From: Pseudoduganella ginsengisoli
Lineage (GTDB): Bacteria > Pseudomonadota > Gammaproteobacteria > Burkholderiales > Burkholderiaceae_D
Reading direction: 5' to 3'
DNA length: 64,000 nucleotides
Assembly (NCBI RefSeq): GCF_009720865.1
Contig: NZ_WNLA01000001.1
Span: 62,001 to 126,000 of the forward strand
Position numbers and translations under genes: made by a program. Under the pieces are notes generated by a model that made no database searches, was not told the origin of the DNA, and saw only the letters and a program-made list of their open reading frames with translations. Of this stretch, positions 35,493 through 42,725 are shown piece by piece; position 1 is the stretch's first letter; every line of letters starts with the position of its first letter.

Positions 35493-37031
35493 ATGAACCA
35501 AATGACCAAACGCGTTCCCCACCCGCGCGCCCTGCCCGAACAGTCTGAATGGACATTCGAGCTGATCGAGCAGGCGCATGAAGAAATCCGCCGCGTGGCT
35601 GAAAACTTCGGCCTGGATACCTATCCCAACCAGCTGGAAATCATCACTGCTGAGCAAATGATCGACGCCTATACGTCGGTCGGCATGCCCGTGTCGTATA
35701 ACCACTGGACATTTGGCAAGCACTTCCTCAGCACGGAAAAAGGCTACAAGCGAGGTCAGATGGGCCTGGCTTACGAAATCGTCATCAACTCGAATCCGTG
35801 CATTGCCTATTTAATGGAAGAGAATAGCCTGACGATGCAGGCGCTGGTCATTGCGCACGCGGCGTATGGCCATAACTCTTTCTTTAAAGGTAATTACTTG
35901 TTCCGCACGTGGACGGATGCGGAAGCCATTATTGATTACATGGTGTTCGCCAAGAATTACATTGCCGAGTGCGAACAGCGGCACGGCATCGATGCGGTCG
36001 AACTGTTATTGGATTCGTGCCACGCGATCCAGAACTATGGCGTGGACCGCTACAAGCGCCCGGCCAAGCTGTCGCTGGCGCAAGAACAGCTGAAGCAAAA
36101 GGAACGGGAAGAATACCTGCAGTCGCAAATCAATGACTTATGGCGTACCTTGCCCCGCCGTGAGGAAGAGGAAGTCGACCGCCCTCCTCCGCGCTTCCCG
36201 CAAGAGCCGGAAGAAAACCTGCTGTATTTTATAGAGAAGTACGCACCGCTGCTGGAACCGTGGCAGCGTGAAATGGTGCGCATCGTGCGCAAGATCAGCC
36301 AATACTTCTACCCGCAGCGGCAAACCCAGGTCATGAATGAAGGCTGGGCCACGTTCTGGCACTACACGATCTTGAACCAGCTCTATGATGAAGGCATCGT
36401 CGGCGACGGCTTCATGATGGAATTCCTCAAGAGCCACACGAATGTCGTGTTCCAGCCGCCCGTGCACAGCCCCTATTACAACGGCATCAACCCATACGCG
36501 CTGGGCTTTGCAATGATGCAGGATATCCGCCGCATCTGTGAAAACCCAACCGACGAAGACCGCGAATGGTTCCCGGACATTGCCGGCAGCGACTGGCGCA
36601 AGACGCTGGACTTCGCGATGCGCAATTTCAAGGATGAGAGCTTTATTGCGCAATACCTGTCGCCTAAACTGATACGCGAGTTCCACTTCTTTGCCGTGCT
36701 CGATGACGACAAGAATGAAAAGCTGGCGGTATCGGCCATCCACGATGAATTGGGCTACCGCTACCTGCGCCAGCAGCTGGCGGAACAGTACAACCTGGGC
36801 AACCGCGAACCGAATATCCAGGTCTGGTCGGTCAATACACGGGACGACCGCGCGCTGACCTTGCGCCATACGCAATTCAACCGCCGGCCGCTGAACCAGC
36901 AAGCAAATGAAGTATTGAAACACGTGGCGCGGCTGTGGGGTTTCGACGTGCACCTGGAAACCGTGGACCCGCATGGCAACGTCATCAACTCGATGGAAGT
37001 CAAGCGCGAAAAGCGCAATCGCAGCATTTGA
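35493..37031 (+). CDS. SpoVR family protein
   Basis: A 512-residue SpoVR-like protein (YcgB in E. coli). Typical blocks are WTFELIEQAHEEIRRVAEN, SYNHWTFGKHFL, MQALVIAHAAYGHNSFFKGN in outline, and MNEGWATFWHYTILNQLYDEG. Histidines in HAAYGHNSFF and EGWATFWH suggest a metal site, although the family's activity is not established. The gene regularly follows prkA and yeaH in proteobacteria and shares their stationary-phase/stress role. The start is ATG 35493, after GAGAGCG. The in-frame ATG 12 codons upstream lies in the inverted repeat. Confidence 0.9.
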   Translation: MNQMTKRVPHPRALPEQSEWTFELIEQAHEEIRRVAENFGLDTYPNQLEIITAEQMIDAYTSVGMPVSYNHWTFGKHFLSTEKGYKRGQMGLAYEIVINSNPCIAYLMEENSLTMQALVIAHAAYGHNSFFKGNYLFRTWTDAEAIIDYMVFAKNYIAECEQRHGIDAVELLLDSCHAIQNYGVDRYKRPAKLSLAQEQLKQKEREEYLQSQINDLWRTLPRREEEEVDRPPPRFPQEPEENLLYFIEKYAPLLEPWQREMVRIVRKISQYFYPQRQTQVMNEGWATFWHYTILNQLYDEGIVGDGFMMEFLKSHTNVVFQPPVHSPYYNGINPYALGFAMMQDIRRICENPTDEDREWFPDIAGSDWRKTLDFAMRNFKDESFIAQYLSPKLIREFHFFAVLDDDKNEKLAVSAIHDELGYRYLRQQLAEQYNLGNREPNIQVWSVNTRDDRALTLRHTQFNRRPLNQQANEVLKHVARLWGFDVHLETVDPHGNVINSMEVKREKRNRSI

Positions 37032-37627
37032 TGCTGCCTGGGCGGGCCGTCATCGGCTGTCGTAATGAGCGTTATCTATTACAGTGATGATGCCCGCTGG
37101 CTTTAAGCCGGATTTCAGGTCCGTGTGTATGAAAGTACTTTCCGCGACCGTAGGACGGGCCCTGAAACCCGCCGAAAACATGCCGGTTGCATAACATTAG
37201 AAGAAAATTCAGCCTTGGCCTGCGGGTCTCTGTCTGCGAAATTCTTCTATACTGCTTATTAAGCAAGAGGCTTGCAGTTGTGGAGGAGCAACGCCTGACG
37301 CAAAACTTTTGCGATGAAAATACCTCATCCGTTGTAATGAAATTCCGTTTTTTCGCGGTTGAGAAAACTTCATCAAGCCTGGCAAGCTCGACCATGAAAA
37401 TCGCGCTTGAAAAGCTTGCTTTTTGTGCCAGAAAGGTGCAGGTCTGAACCCCCAAATGGGCCTAAGCACATGAAATTTAACCGGTTTTAGGAGCCAAATT
37501 TCTATGTAATTCTGAGAATTCGTATGTATAATTCCGCGACGTCCCGGATGCCGGTCCAGTAGCTTTCACGGTCCGTTTTGACGGGGTTCAAGTAGTACAA
37601 AGAGAGTTGGTATTGGAGAAAGCAGGC
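37032..37627. other. Upstream region of the tonB operon
   Basis: 596 bases, more A+T-rich than the surroundings. A TATAAT hexamer at 37527-37532 could be the tonB -10 element, giving a ~90-base leader; no good -35 lies 17 bases before it. I looked for a Fur box (GATAATGATAATCATTATC-like) and did not find one. The open frames at 37187-37447 and 37072-37455 show no protein-like pattern and lack ribosome sites. Confidence 0.4.
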
Positions 37628-38290
37628 ATGAATTTCACGCATAACGAGAAAGATACCGGGAAGAATTACACAGGTATTACGATCGTGGTCCTGTTGCACA
37701 TCCTGATTGGCTACGGGATCGTAACGGGCTTGGGCAAGCGGCTGGTCGCCAAAATGACCGAGCCGGTTGAAACCAAGATCATCGAAGAAGTGGCACCACC
37801 ACCGCCAAAAGAACTGCCACCACCGCCACCACCGCCAGAAATGAAGGCGCCACCACCGCCATTCATCCCTCCGGTTGAGGTGAACGTGCAAACCCCGCCG
37901 CCAGCGCAAAACGTTATTTCGAATGCGACTAACGTCAAGCCTGCGACGACGGAAATCCAGAAGGCCCCGCCAGCTGCCGCACCACCGGCACCGCCAGCGC
38001 CTCCTGCGAAAGTGGCTGCGACCCTGCCGAAAGGCGACTTGGAAAAGTGCAAACCAGAATGGCCAAAATCGTCGTTGCGTAACGAGGAAACCGGTACCGT
38101 GACGGTGGCATTCCTGGTGGGTGTGGATGGCCGCGTCGTTGAATCACGCGTCGAGAAATCCTCTGGCTTCCGTGATCTGGACAAAGCAGCACAAACTGGT
38201 CTGAGCAAGTGCATCTTTAAGCCGGCAACTGCAGACGGCCATCCGGTACAAGAATGGACCAAAGTGCAATACCTTTGGACGCTGGAATAA
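37628..38290 (+). CDS. tonB: TonB energy-transducing protein
   Basis: A 220-residue TonB. A short cytoplasmic end is followed by a transmembrane anchor near 18-38 (TGITIVVLLHILIGYGIV). A proline-rich spacer follows (about 55-130) with APPPPKELPPPPPPP runs. The C-terminal TonB domain reads VTVAFLVGVDGRVVESRVEKSSGF in outline and ends WTKVQYLWTLE. It passes proton-motive force from ExbB/ExbD to outer-membrane TonB-dependent receptors. The start is ATG 37628 with GGAGAA upstream. No receptor gene is nearby, suggesting that this is a general-purpose system. Confidence 0.93.
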   Translation: MNFTHNEKDTGKNYTGITIVVLLHILIGYGIVTGLGKRLVAKMTEPVETKIIEEVAPPPPKELPPPPPPPEMKAPPPPFIPPVEVNVQTPPPAQNVISNATNVKPATTEIQKAPPAAAPPAPPAPPAKVAATLPKGDLEKCKPEWPKSSLRNEETGTVTVAFLVGVDGRVVESRVEKSSGFRDLDKAAQTGLSKCIFKPATADGHPVQEWTKVQYLWTLE

Positions 38291-38381
38291 AAAACCGAGA
38301 CGAACTAAAAAGTCTCTCTTAAGTAGTACCAGCTCGCTGAAAGATCCAGCGAACTGATTATTTTATCAATTTGGAGGAAGC

Positions 38382-39293
38382 ATGTTTAAGAATACCCGTT
38401 TGTCCGCTGTACTGGCCGCAGTGCTGTTCTCGGTGACCGCAGCCACCGCTCTGGTGAGCGCCCCGGCAATGGCTGACGCGCCTGCATCGGCTGCCGCTTC
38501 GGCACCTGCAGCGGCTCCGGCGGACGCACCAGCAGCGGCTCCAGCTGCTGACGCAGCAGCCCCAGCTCCAGCTGCCGCACACGGCGGTAAAGAAGAAGTG
38601 GAAAACCCATTCGGCTTCGCTGCTGTTTGGGCCGGTGGTTTCGTTCCACGTGCTACCCTGATCATTCTGGCCCTGATGTCGATGGGTTCCTGGTACATCA
38701 TCATCACCAAGCTGATCGACCAGCAAAAAATCTTCAAGCAGTCGAAAGAAACCGCTGCCAAGTTCTGGAAAGCTTCGTCGATCGCTGCTGGCTCCGCTCA
38801 GCTGACCGACGGTTCGCCATTCCGCTTCATCGCTGAAACCGGCACCAAGGCAACCGCTCACCACGACGGTGCCCTGCTGGAACAAATCGACCTGTCGACC
38901 TGGGTAACCATGTCCATCCAGCGCGCTGTTGAAAAAGTACAGTCCCGCCTGGCAGATGGCCTGTCGTTCCTGGCAACCGTTGGTTCGACCTCCCCGTTCA
39001 TCGGTCTGTTCGGTACCGTTTGGGGTATTTACGGCGCGCTGACCAACATCGGTATGACCGGTAACGCATCGATCGACAAAGTTGCAGGTCCAGTGGGTGA
39101 AGCACTGATCATGACCGCGCTGGGTCTGCTGGTTGCAGTTCCTGCCGTTCTGGGCTACAACTGGCTGGTACGCCGCAACAAGACCGCAATGGAAGACGTT
39201 CGTTCGTTCTCCGCTGACGTTCACTCCGTGCTGATTTCCGGCGCAATGTCGACCTCCCAGGCTGGCGCTGCTGCTGCTAAAAAGATTGGTTAA
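38382..39293 (+). CDS. exbB: ExbB proton-channel subunit (MotA/TolQ/ExbB family)
   Basis: A 303-residue ExbB with an unusual N-terminal extension. It has a signal-peptide-like start (MFKNTRLSAVLAAVLFSVTA, with a probable cut after APAMA) and then an Ala/Pro-rich stretch to about residue 67. The three membrane helices lie near 83-103, 195-222 (FLATVGSTSPFIGLFGTVWG) and 243-265 (EALIMTALGLLVAVPAVLGY). It forms the pentameric channel that energises TonB. The Shine-Dalgarno is GGAGGAAGC just before the ATG. The gap after tonB is 91 bases, and the first exbD begins 6 bases later. Codon use is strongly biased, suggesting high expression. Confidence 0.93.
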   Translation: MFKNTRLSAVLAAVLFSVTAATALVSAPAMADAPASAAASAPAAAPADAPAAAPAADAAAPAPAAAHGGKEEVENPFGFAAVWAGGFVPRATLIILALMSMGSWYIIITKLIDQQKIFKQSKETAAKFWKASSIAAGSAQLTDGSPFRFIAETGTKATAHHDGALLEQIDLSTWVTMSIQRAVEKVQSRLADGLSFLATVGSTSPFIGLFGTVWGIYGALTNIGMTGNASIDKVAGPVGEALIMTALGLLVAVPAVLGYNWLVRRNKTAMEDVRSFSADVHSVLISGAMSTSQAGAAAAKKIG

Positions 39294-39299
39294 TTAATC

Positions 39300-39728
39300 A
39301 TGGGTATGTCCGTAGGCTCCGATAGCGGAGATGACGACGCCGTCCTGTCAGAGATCAACACCACGCCCCTCGTGGACGTGATGCTGGTTCTGCTGATTAT
39401 CTTCCTGGTGACCAGCCCGGTTGTGCTGAAACTGCAGAAAATTGAACTGCCGAAAGAGCTCAACCAGCCGATCCAGGCGAAGCCAGAAAACGTCAACATC
39501 GTTGTTAACAAGGATGGCGACATTTACTGGAATCAGAAACGGATGGCCGACACGAACGAGTTGTTCGATTTTCTGAAGGAACAGGCGGTGAAAGTGCCTC
39601 AGCCGGAAGTTCATGTACGTGGCGACAAAGATGCCCGTTATGAATCGATCGGCAAGGTGATCTACACCACCCAGCGTGCAGGCATCCAGAAGGTCGGCTT
39701 CATTACCGAGCCGCCTGACAGGGGCTGA
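39300..39728 (+). CDS. exbD: ExbD, first copy
   Basis: A 142-residue ExbD/TolR protein. The N-terminal motif EINTTPLVDVMLVLLIIFLV contains the membrane aspartate (LVDVML) needed for proton coupling. One transmembrane helix at about 22-42 is followed by a periplasmic domain with VNIVVNKDGDIYWN. It follows exbB by six bases, with poor separate initiation signals, so it is translated from the exbB message. A second ExbD gene follows, as in Xanthomonas exbD1-exbD2. Confidence 0.92.
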   Translation: MGMSVGSDSGDDDAVLSEINTTPLVDVMLVLLIIFLVTSPVVLKLQKIELPKELNQPIQAKPENVNIVVNKDGDIYWNQKRMADTNELFDFLKEQAVKVPQPEVHVRGDKDARYESIGKVIYTTQRAGIQKVGFITEPPDRG

Positions 39729-39784
39729 CGCCCTCGCCGCCCGGACGGTTTCCGCCCGGGCGGATTTCAAGAAAGGAATAACTC

Positions 39785-40216
39785 ATGGGTATGAATGTCG
39801 GTGGCGGTAAGGCTCCTAGCGCCGATCCGGAACCAATGATGGAAATGAACATGACGCCGTTGATCGACGTCATGCTGGTGCTGATCATTATGCTGATTAT
39901 CACCATTCCAAAAGCTAACCACTCGGTGAACTTGAACATGCCGGTCGGCACCCCGCCGCCGCCAACCAAGGAACCAGTTGTGGTGACGATCGACGTGGAC
40001 TTTGACGGCACGATTCTCTGGGATAACCAGGTCGTTCCTGACCGTGGCACGTTGGAAGCCAAACTGATGAACGTGGCAGCGCAAGCTGACCAGCCTGAAG
40101 TTCACCTGCGTCCGAACAAGCTGGTTCAGTACGATGCAGTGGCAGGCGTGATGGCTGCGGCCCAGCGCCTGGGCGTCACCAAGATTGGCCTGGTCGGTAA
40201 CGAACAGTTCCAGTAA
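39785..40216 (+). CDS. exbD: ExbD, second copy
   Basis: A 143-residue ExbD paralogue. MNMTPLIDVMLVLIIMLIIT carries the coupling aspartate, and the periplasmic part has TIDVDFDGTILWDNQVVPD. It differs clearly from the first copy (for example a proline-rich GTPPPPTKEPV linker), so it is not a recent duplicate. A GAAAGGAA Shine-Dalgarno precedes the ATG. It is the last gene before a strong terminator. Paired unequal ExbDs may form a hetero-dimer in the channel or serve different TonB partners; this is inference. Confidence 0.92.
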   Translation: MGMNVGGGKAPSADPEPMMEMNMTPLIDVMLVLIIMLIITIPKANHSVNLNMPVGTPPPPTKEPVVVTIDVDFDGTILWDNQVVPDRGTLEAKLMNVAAQADQPEVHLRPNKLVQYDAVAGVMAAAQRLGVTKIGLVGNEQFQ

Positions 40217-40229
40217 TCCGTATGTATGT

Positions 40230-40263
40230 ACAATAGGCAGGCCATCCTGCCTATTGTTTTTTT
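40230..40263 (+). terminator. Terminator after the second exbD
   Basis: The 12-base perfect stem ACAATAGGCAGG with its complement, loop CCAT, is followed by seven T. It lies 13 bases after the stop and 18 bases before the next ATG, so the TPR gene depends on read-through or on a promoter within this short stretch. Confidence 0.92.
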
Positions 40264-40280
40264 AGAAAGAACACTTCCTT

Positions 40281-41498
40281 ATGACCAAGTTTCGTCTCGC
40301 GCATCTCGGCCTGGTGATGGCCGCTATCGGTTTCAATGCCGCAGCCCCTATGGTCGGCATGACGTCGGTTGCCTACGCTGCGGATGCAGTCCGCCCAGAA
40401 GTCGGCAAACCACTGCAGGAAGCGCAGAAACTGGCGGCGGCAGGCAAGAATAAAGATGCGCTGGCCAAGCTGAAGGAAGCCGACGCAGTCGGCGGCAAAT
40501 CCGAACACGAGAAATACCTGATCGAGCGCACCCGCGCCTCGGCAGCAGCAGCTGCCGGCGACCATGAAACCGCAGCCCGCGCCTTTGAAGCCGTGATCAA
40601 TTCCGGCAAGCTGTCCGCGGCGGAAGCGCCAAAATTCACGCAATCCCTGGCCAGCCTGTACTACCAGGCCAAGGATTATCCCAAAGCCATTATCTGGATC
40701 CAGCGCGCGCTGAAAGACAATCCAGGCAATCCACAGCTGCAGGAATTGCTGACCCAGACGTACTACGTGTCGGGCAAGTACGCTGAAGCAGCCAAGGAAC
40801 TGCAATCGAACGGCCGCGCATCGGAAGCCCAGCTGCAAATGCTGGCCAACATCCAGCTGAAGCAAAACGACAAGGTTGGCTACGTCAACACCTTGGAAAA
40901 GCTGGCTGGCAATTATCCAAAAACCAGCTACTGGGCTGACTTGCTGCAGCGCGTGGTGACCAAGCCTGGCTTCTCTTCCACCTTGAACCTGGACATCCTG
41001 CGCCTGAAACTGGCGCTGGGCCTGCTGAACAAGCCGTCCGACTTCATGGAAATGGGCCAGCTGTCACTGCAAACCGGCAACCCGGCTGAAGCGCTGAAAA
41101 TCATTGACGAAGGCTACAAAAAAGGCGCCCTGGGCCAGGGTTCCGACGCGGACCGTCATAAGCGCCTGAAAGACCTGGCGCTGAAAACCGAAGCCGAGTT
41201 CGCTGCCAAGCAAGCGACCACCCAGGCTGAAGCCGAGAAGAACAAGGACGCTGACGCCCTGTTCAACCTGGGCTTTGCACTGGTGTCGTCCGGCAAGGCT
41301 GACCAGGGCCTGAAACTGATGGACCAGGCAGTCAAACTGGGTACCGCCAAACGTCCTGAAGAAATGAAGCTGCACTTCGGCTTGGGCCAGATCAATGCAG
41401 GCAAGAAAGCTGCCGGCATTGCTACGCTGAAAACCGTTAAAGGCACCAACGGCGAAGCCGAAGTGGCCCGCTACTTCGTGTTGCAGAACAAGGGTTAA
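40281..41498 (+). CDS. Exported tetratricopeptide-repeat protein
   Basis: A 405-residue secreted protein. Signal peptide of about 33 residues (LGLVMAAIGFNAAAP, cut near SVAYA). TPR-like helix pairs run throughout: ALAKLKEADAVGGKSEHEKY, SLYYQAKDYPKAIIWIQRAL, LLTQTYYVSGKYAEAAKEL, and near the C-terminus ADALFNLGFALVSSGKADQG. It probably acts in the periplasm as a scaffold for the TonB/ExbBD complex, comparable to TPR partners such as TtpC in Vibrio. The exact partner is unknown. It lies directly downstream of the exbD terminator and has its own terminator. Confidence 0.82.
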   Translation: MTKFRLAHLGLVMAAIGFNAAAPMVGMTSVAYAADAVRPEVGKPLQEAQKLAAAGKNKDALAKLKEADAVGGKSEHEKYLIERTRASAAAAAGDHETAARAFEAVINSGKLSAAEAPKFTQSLASLYYQAKDYPKAIIWIQRALKDNPGNPQLQELLTQTYYVSGKYAEAAKELQSNGRASEAQLQMLANIQLKQNDKVGYVNTLEKLAGNYPKTSYWADLLQRVVTKPGFSSTLNLDILRLKLALGLLNKPSDFMEMGQLSLQTGNPAEALKIIDEGYKKGALGQGSDADRHKRLKDLALKTEAEFAAKQATTQAEAEKNKDADALFNLGFALVSSGKADQGLKLMDQAVKLGTAKRPEEMKLHFGLGQINAGKKAAGIATLKTVKGTNGEAEVARYFVLQNKG

Positions 41499-41513
41499 TC
41501 CCCCGCACTGCAC

Positions 41514-41542
41514 AAAAAAGCTGCCTCCGGGCAGCTTTTTTT
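41514..41542 (+). terminator. Terminator after the TPR protein gene
   Basis: The 12-base stem AAAAAAGCTGCC with its complement closes on TCCG. The 3' arm ends in a run of seven to eight T. It starts 15 bases after the stop. Confidence 0.92.
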
Positions 41543-41604
41543 ATTGCTTTTTGCTTTGGTGCCTGGCACCACGAAGGGCCTGGAAGTTCCCTTCCATCCT
41601 TAAC

Positions 41605-41635
41605 TTAGGTCAAATTGGCTGTCAGAACGTATAAT
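41605..41635 (+). promoter_or_regulatory. Probable ribF-operon promoter
   Basis: A consensus TATAAT lies at 41630-41635. TTAGGT at 41605-41610 is a poor -35 with a 19-base spacer. The predicted start near 41642 leaves about 30 bases of leader before the ribF ATG. Confidence 0.4.
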
Positions 41636-41671
41636 CCGTTATTTAAGCCCAGTTTTTAGCGCAAAAATCCT

Positions 41672-42643
41672 ATGAAGGTATTTCGCGGACTTCCCAATGC
41701 TGCAGCGCGCGCGCCCTGCGCATTGACTATAGGCAACTTCGACGGTGTCCACCGTGGCCATCAGGCGTTGCTGGCGCGCGTACGGGCTGCCGCCGACCGG
41801 CTGGGCCTGGAAGCGGCCGTGATGACCTTTGAACCGCATCCGCGCGAATTCTTTGCGCAAAAGTCCGGCGACTTGTCGAAAGCCCCGGCCCGCATCGCGA
41901 ATTTACGCGACAAGCTGCAATCGCTGTCCAACAATGGCATCGACCGCGTCATCGTCGAACACTTCAGTACGCCATTTGCGTCGTTGAGCCCGCAGGAATT
42001 CACGGAAAAAGTGCTGGTCGAAGGCTTGCACGTGAAATGGCTGATGGTGGGCGGCGACTTTTGCTATGGCGCGCGGCGCGCCGGCAATGTCGCCATGCTG
42101 GAGGAAGCCGGCCGCCAATACGGTTTTGAAGTGGAAATCCTGCCGACCGTGATGAATGGCGAGCACCGCATTTCCAGTTCCGCCGTCCGTGTCGCGCTGT
42201 CCGATGGCGATTTCGCGCATGCGGAACAATTGCTCGGCCACCCGTATTCGATTTCCGGCCACGTGATCCACGGCGCCAAATTGGGCCGCACCATTGGTTT
42301 CCCGACCTTGAACTTGCGCGTACCGCACCGCCCTGCGCTGGGCGGCATCTTCATCGTGCAAGTGCATGGCCTGGCCGAAGGGCCGCTGCCGGCCGTGGCC
42401 AGCCTGGGCGTGCGTCCGACCGTGGAAAACGCGGGCCGCGTGCTGCTGGAAGTGTATATTTTTGATTTCAACCGCCCCTGCTATGGCGAAAACGTGCGCG
42501 TTGAATTCCTCAAGAAAATTCGTGACGAAGAAAAATTCATCGACTTGCCCACGTTGACCGCGGCCATTGAACAGGATGCCCGCGAGGCGCGCGCCTGGTT
42601 TGCCCAGCGCAGCGGCGCCGTCACCGCCACCGACCGAATTTGA
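41672..42643 (+). CDS. ribF: Bifunctional riboflavin kinase / FAD synthetase
   Basis: A 323-residue RibF that phosphorylates riboflavin to FMN and adenylates FMN to FAD. The N-terminal nucleotidyltransferase domain has [17 protein letters not shown] (the G-x-F-D-G-V-H-x-G-H motif) and ISSSAVR. The C-terminal kinase domain from about 190 has [25 protein letters not shown] and LLEVYIFDF. Length is full. It is first in the conserved order ribF-ileS-lspA; the 82-base spacer to ileS holds a strong hairpin. No FMN riboswitch precedes it. Confidence 0.95.
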   Translation: MKVFRGLPNAAARAPCALTIGNFDGVHRGHQALLARVRAAADRLGLEAAVMTFEPHPREFFAQKSGDLSKAPARIANLRDKLQSLSNNGIDRVIVEHFSTPFASLSPQEFTEKVLVEGLHVKWLMVGGDFCYGARRAGNVAMLEEAGRQYGFEVEILPTVMNGEHRISSSAVRVALSDGDFAHAEQLLGHPYSISGHVIHGAKLGRTIGFPTLNLRVPHRPALGGIFIVQVHGLAEGPLPAVASLGVRPTVENAGRVLLEVYIFDFNRPCYGENVRVEFLKKIRDEEKFIDLPTLTAAIEQDAREARAWFAQRSGAVTATDRI

Positions 42644-42668
42644 GCGTTATTCAGCTCAACCGAATCTC

Positions 42669-42695
42669 GGCGCCCTGCTATCGAAGCAGGGCGCC
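42669..42695 (+). promoter_or_regulatory. Strong hairpin in the ribF-ileS spacer
   Basis: GGCGCCCTGC, loop TATCGAA, GCAGGGCGCC is a perfect 10-base-pair stem ending 30 bases before the ileS ATG. There is no T-run, so it is not a standard terminator. It may be an RNA-processing or stability element, or tune ileS translation. Confidence 0.5.
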
Positions 42696-42725
42696 AACCG
42701 ATACTCCAACATTAAAGATCGATCC

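Noticed and set aside
37187-37447. A possible 86-residue protein upstream of tonB
   Set aside because: No ribosome site, no conserved pattern, and an overlapping open frame on the other strand of equal quality. Probably non-coding leader/intergenic DNA.
37500-37560. A Fur box upstream of tonB
   Set aside because: The palindromic ATTCTGAGAAT next to TATAAT caught attention, but it does not fit the Fur 19-base consensus.
41558-41570. The palindrome GGTGCCTGGCACC after the TPR gene terminator
   Set aside because: Short perfect palindrome without an obvious partner site or repeat context in the window. Could be a repeat family, but one intergenic copy is not enough.
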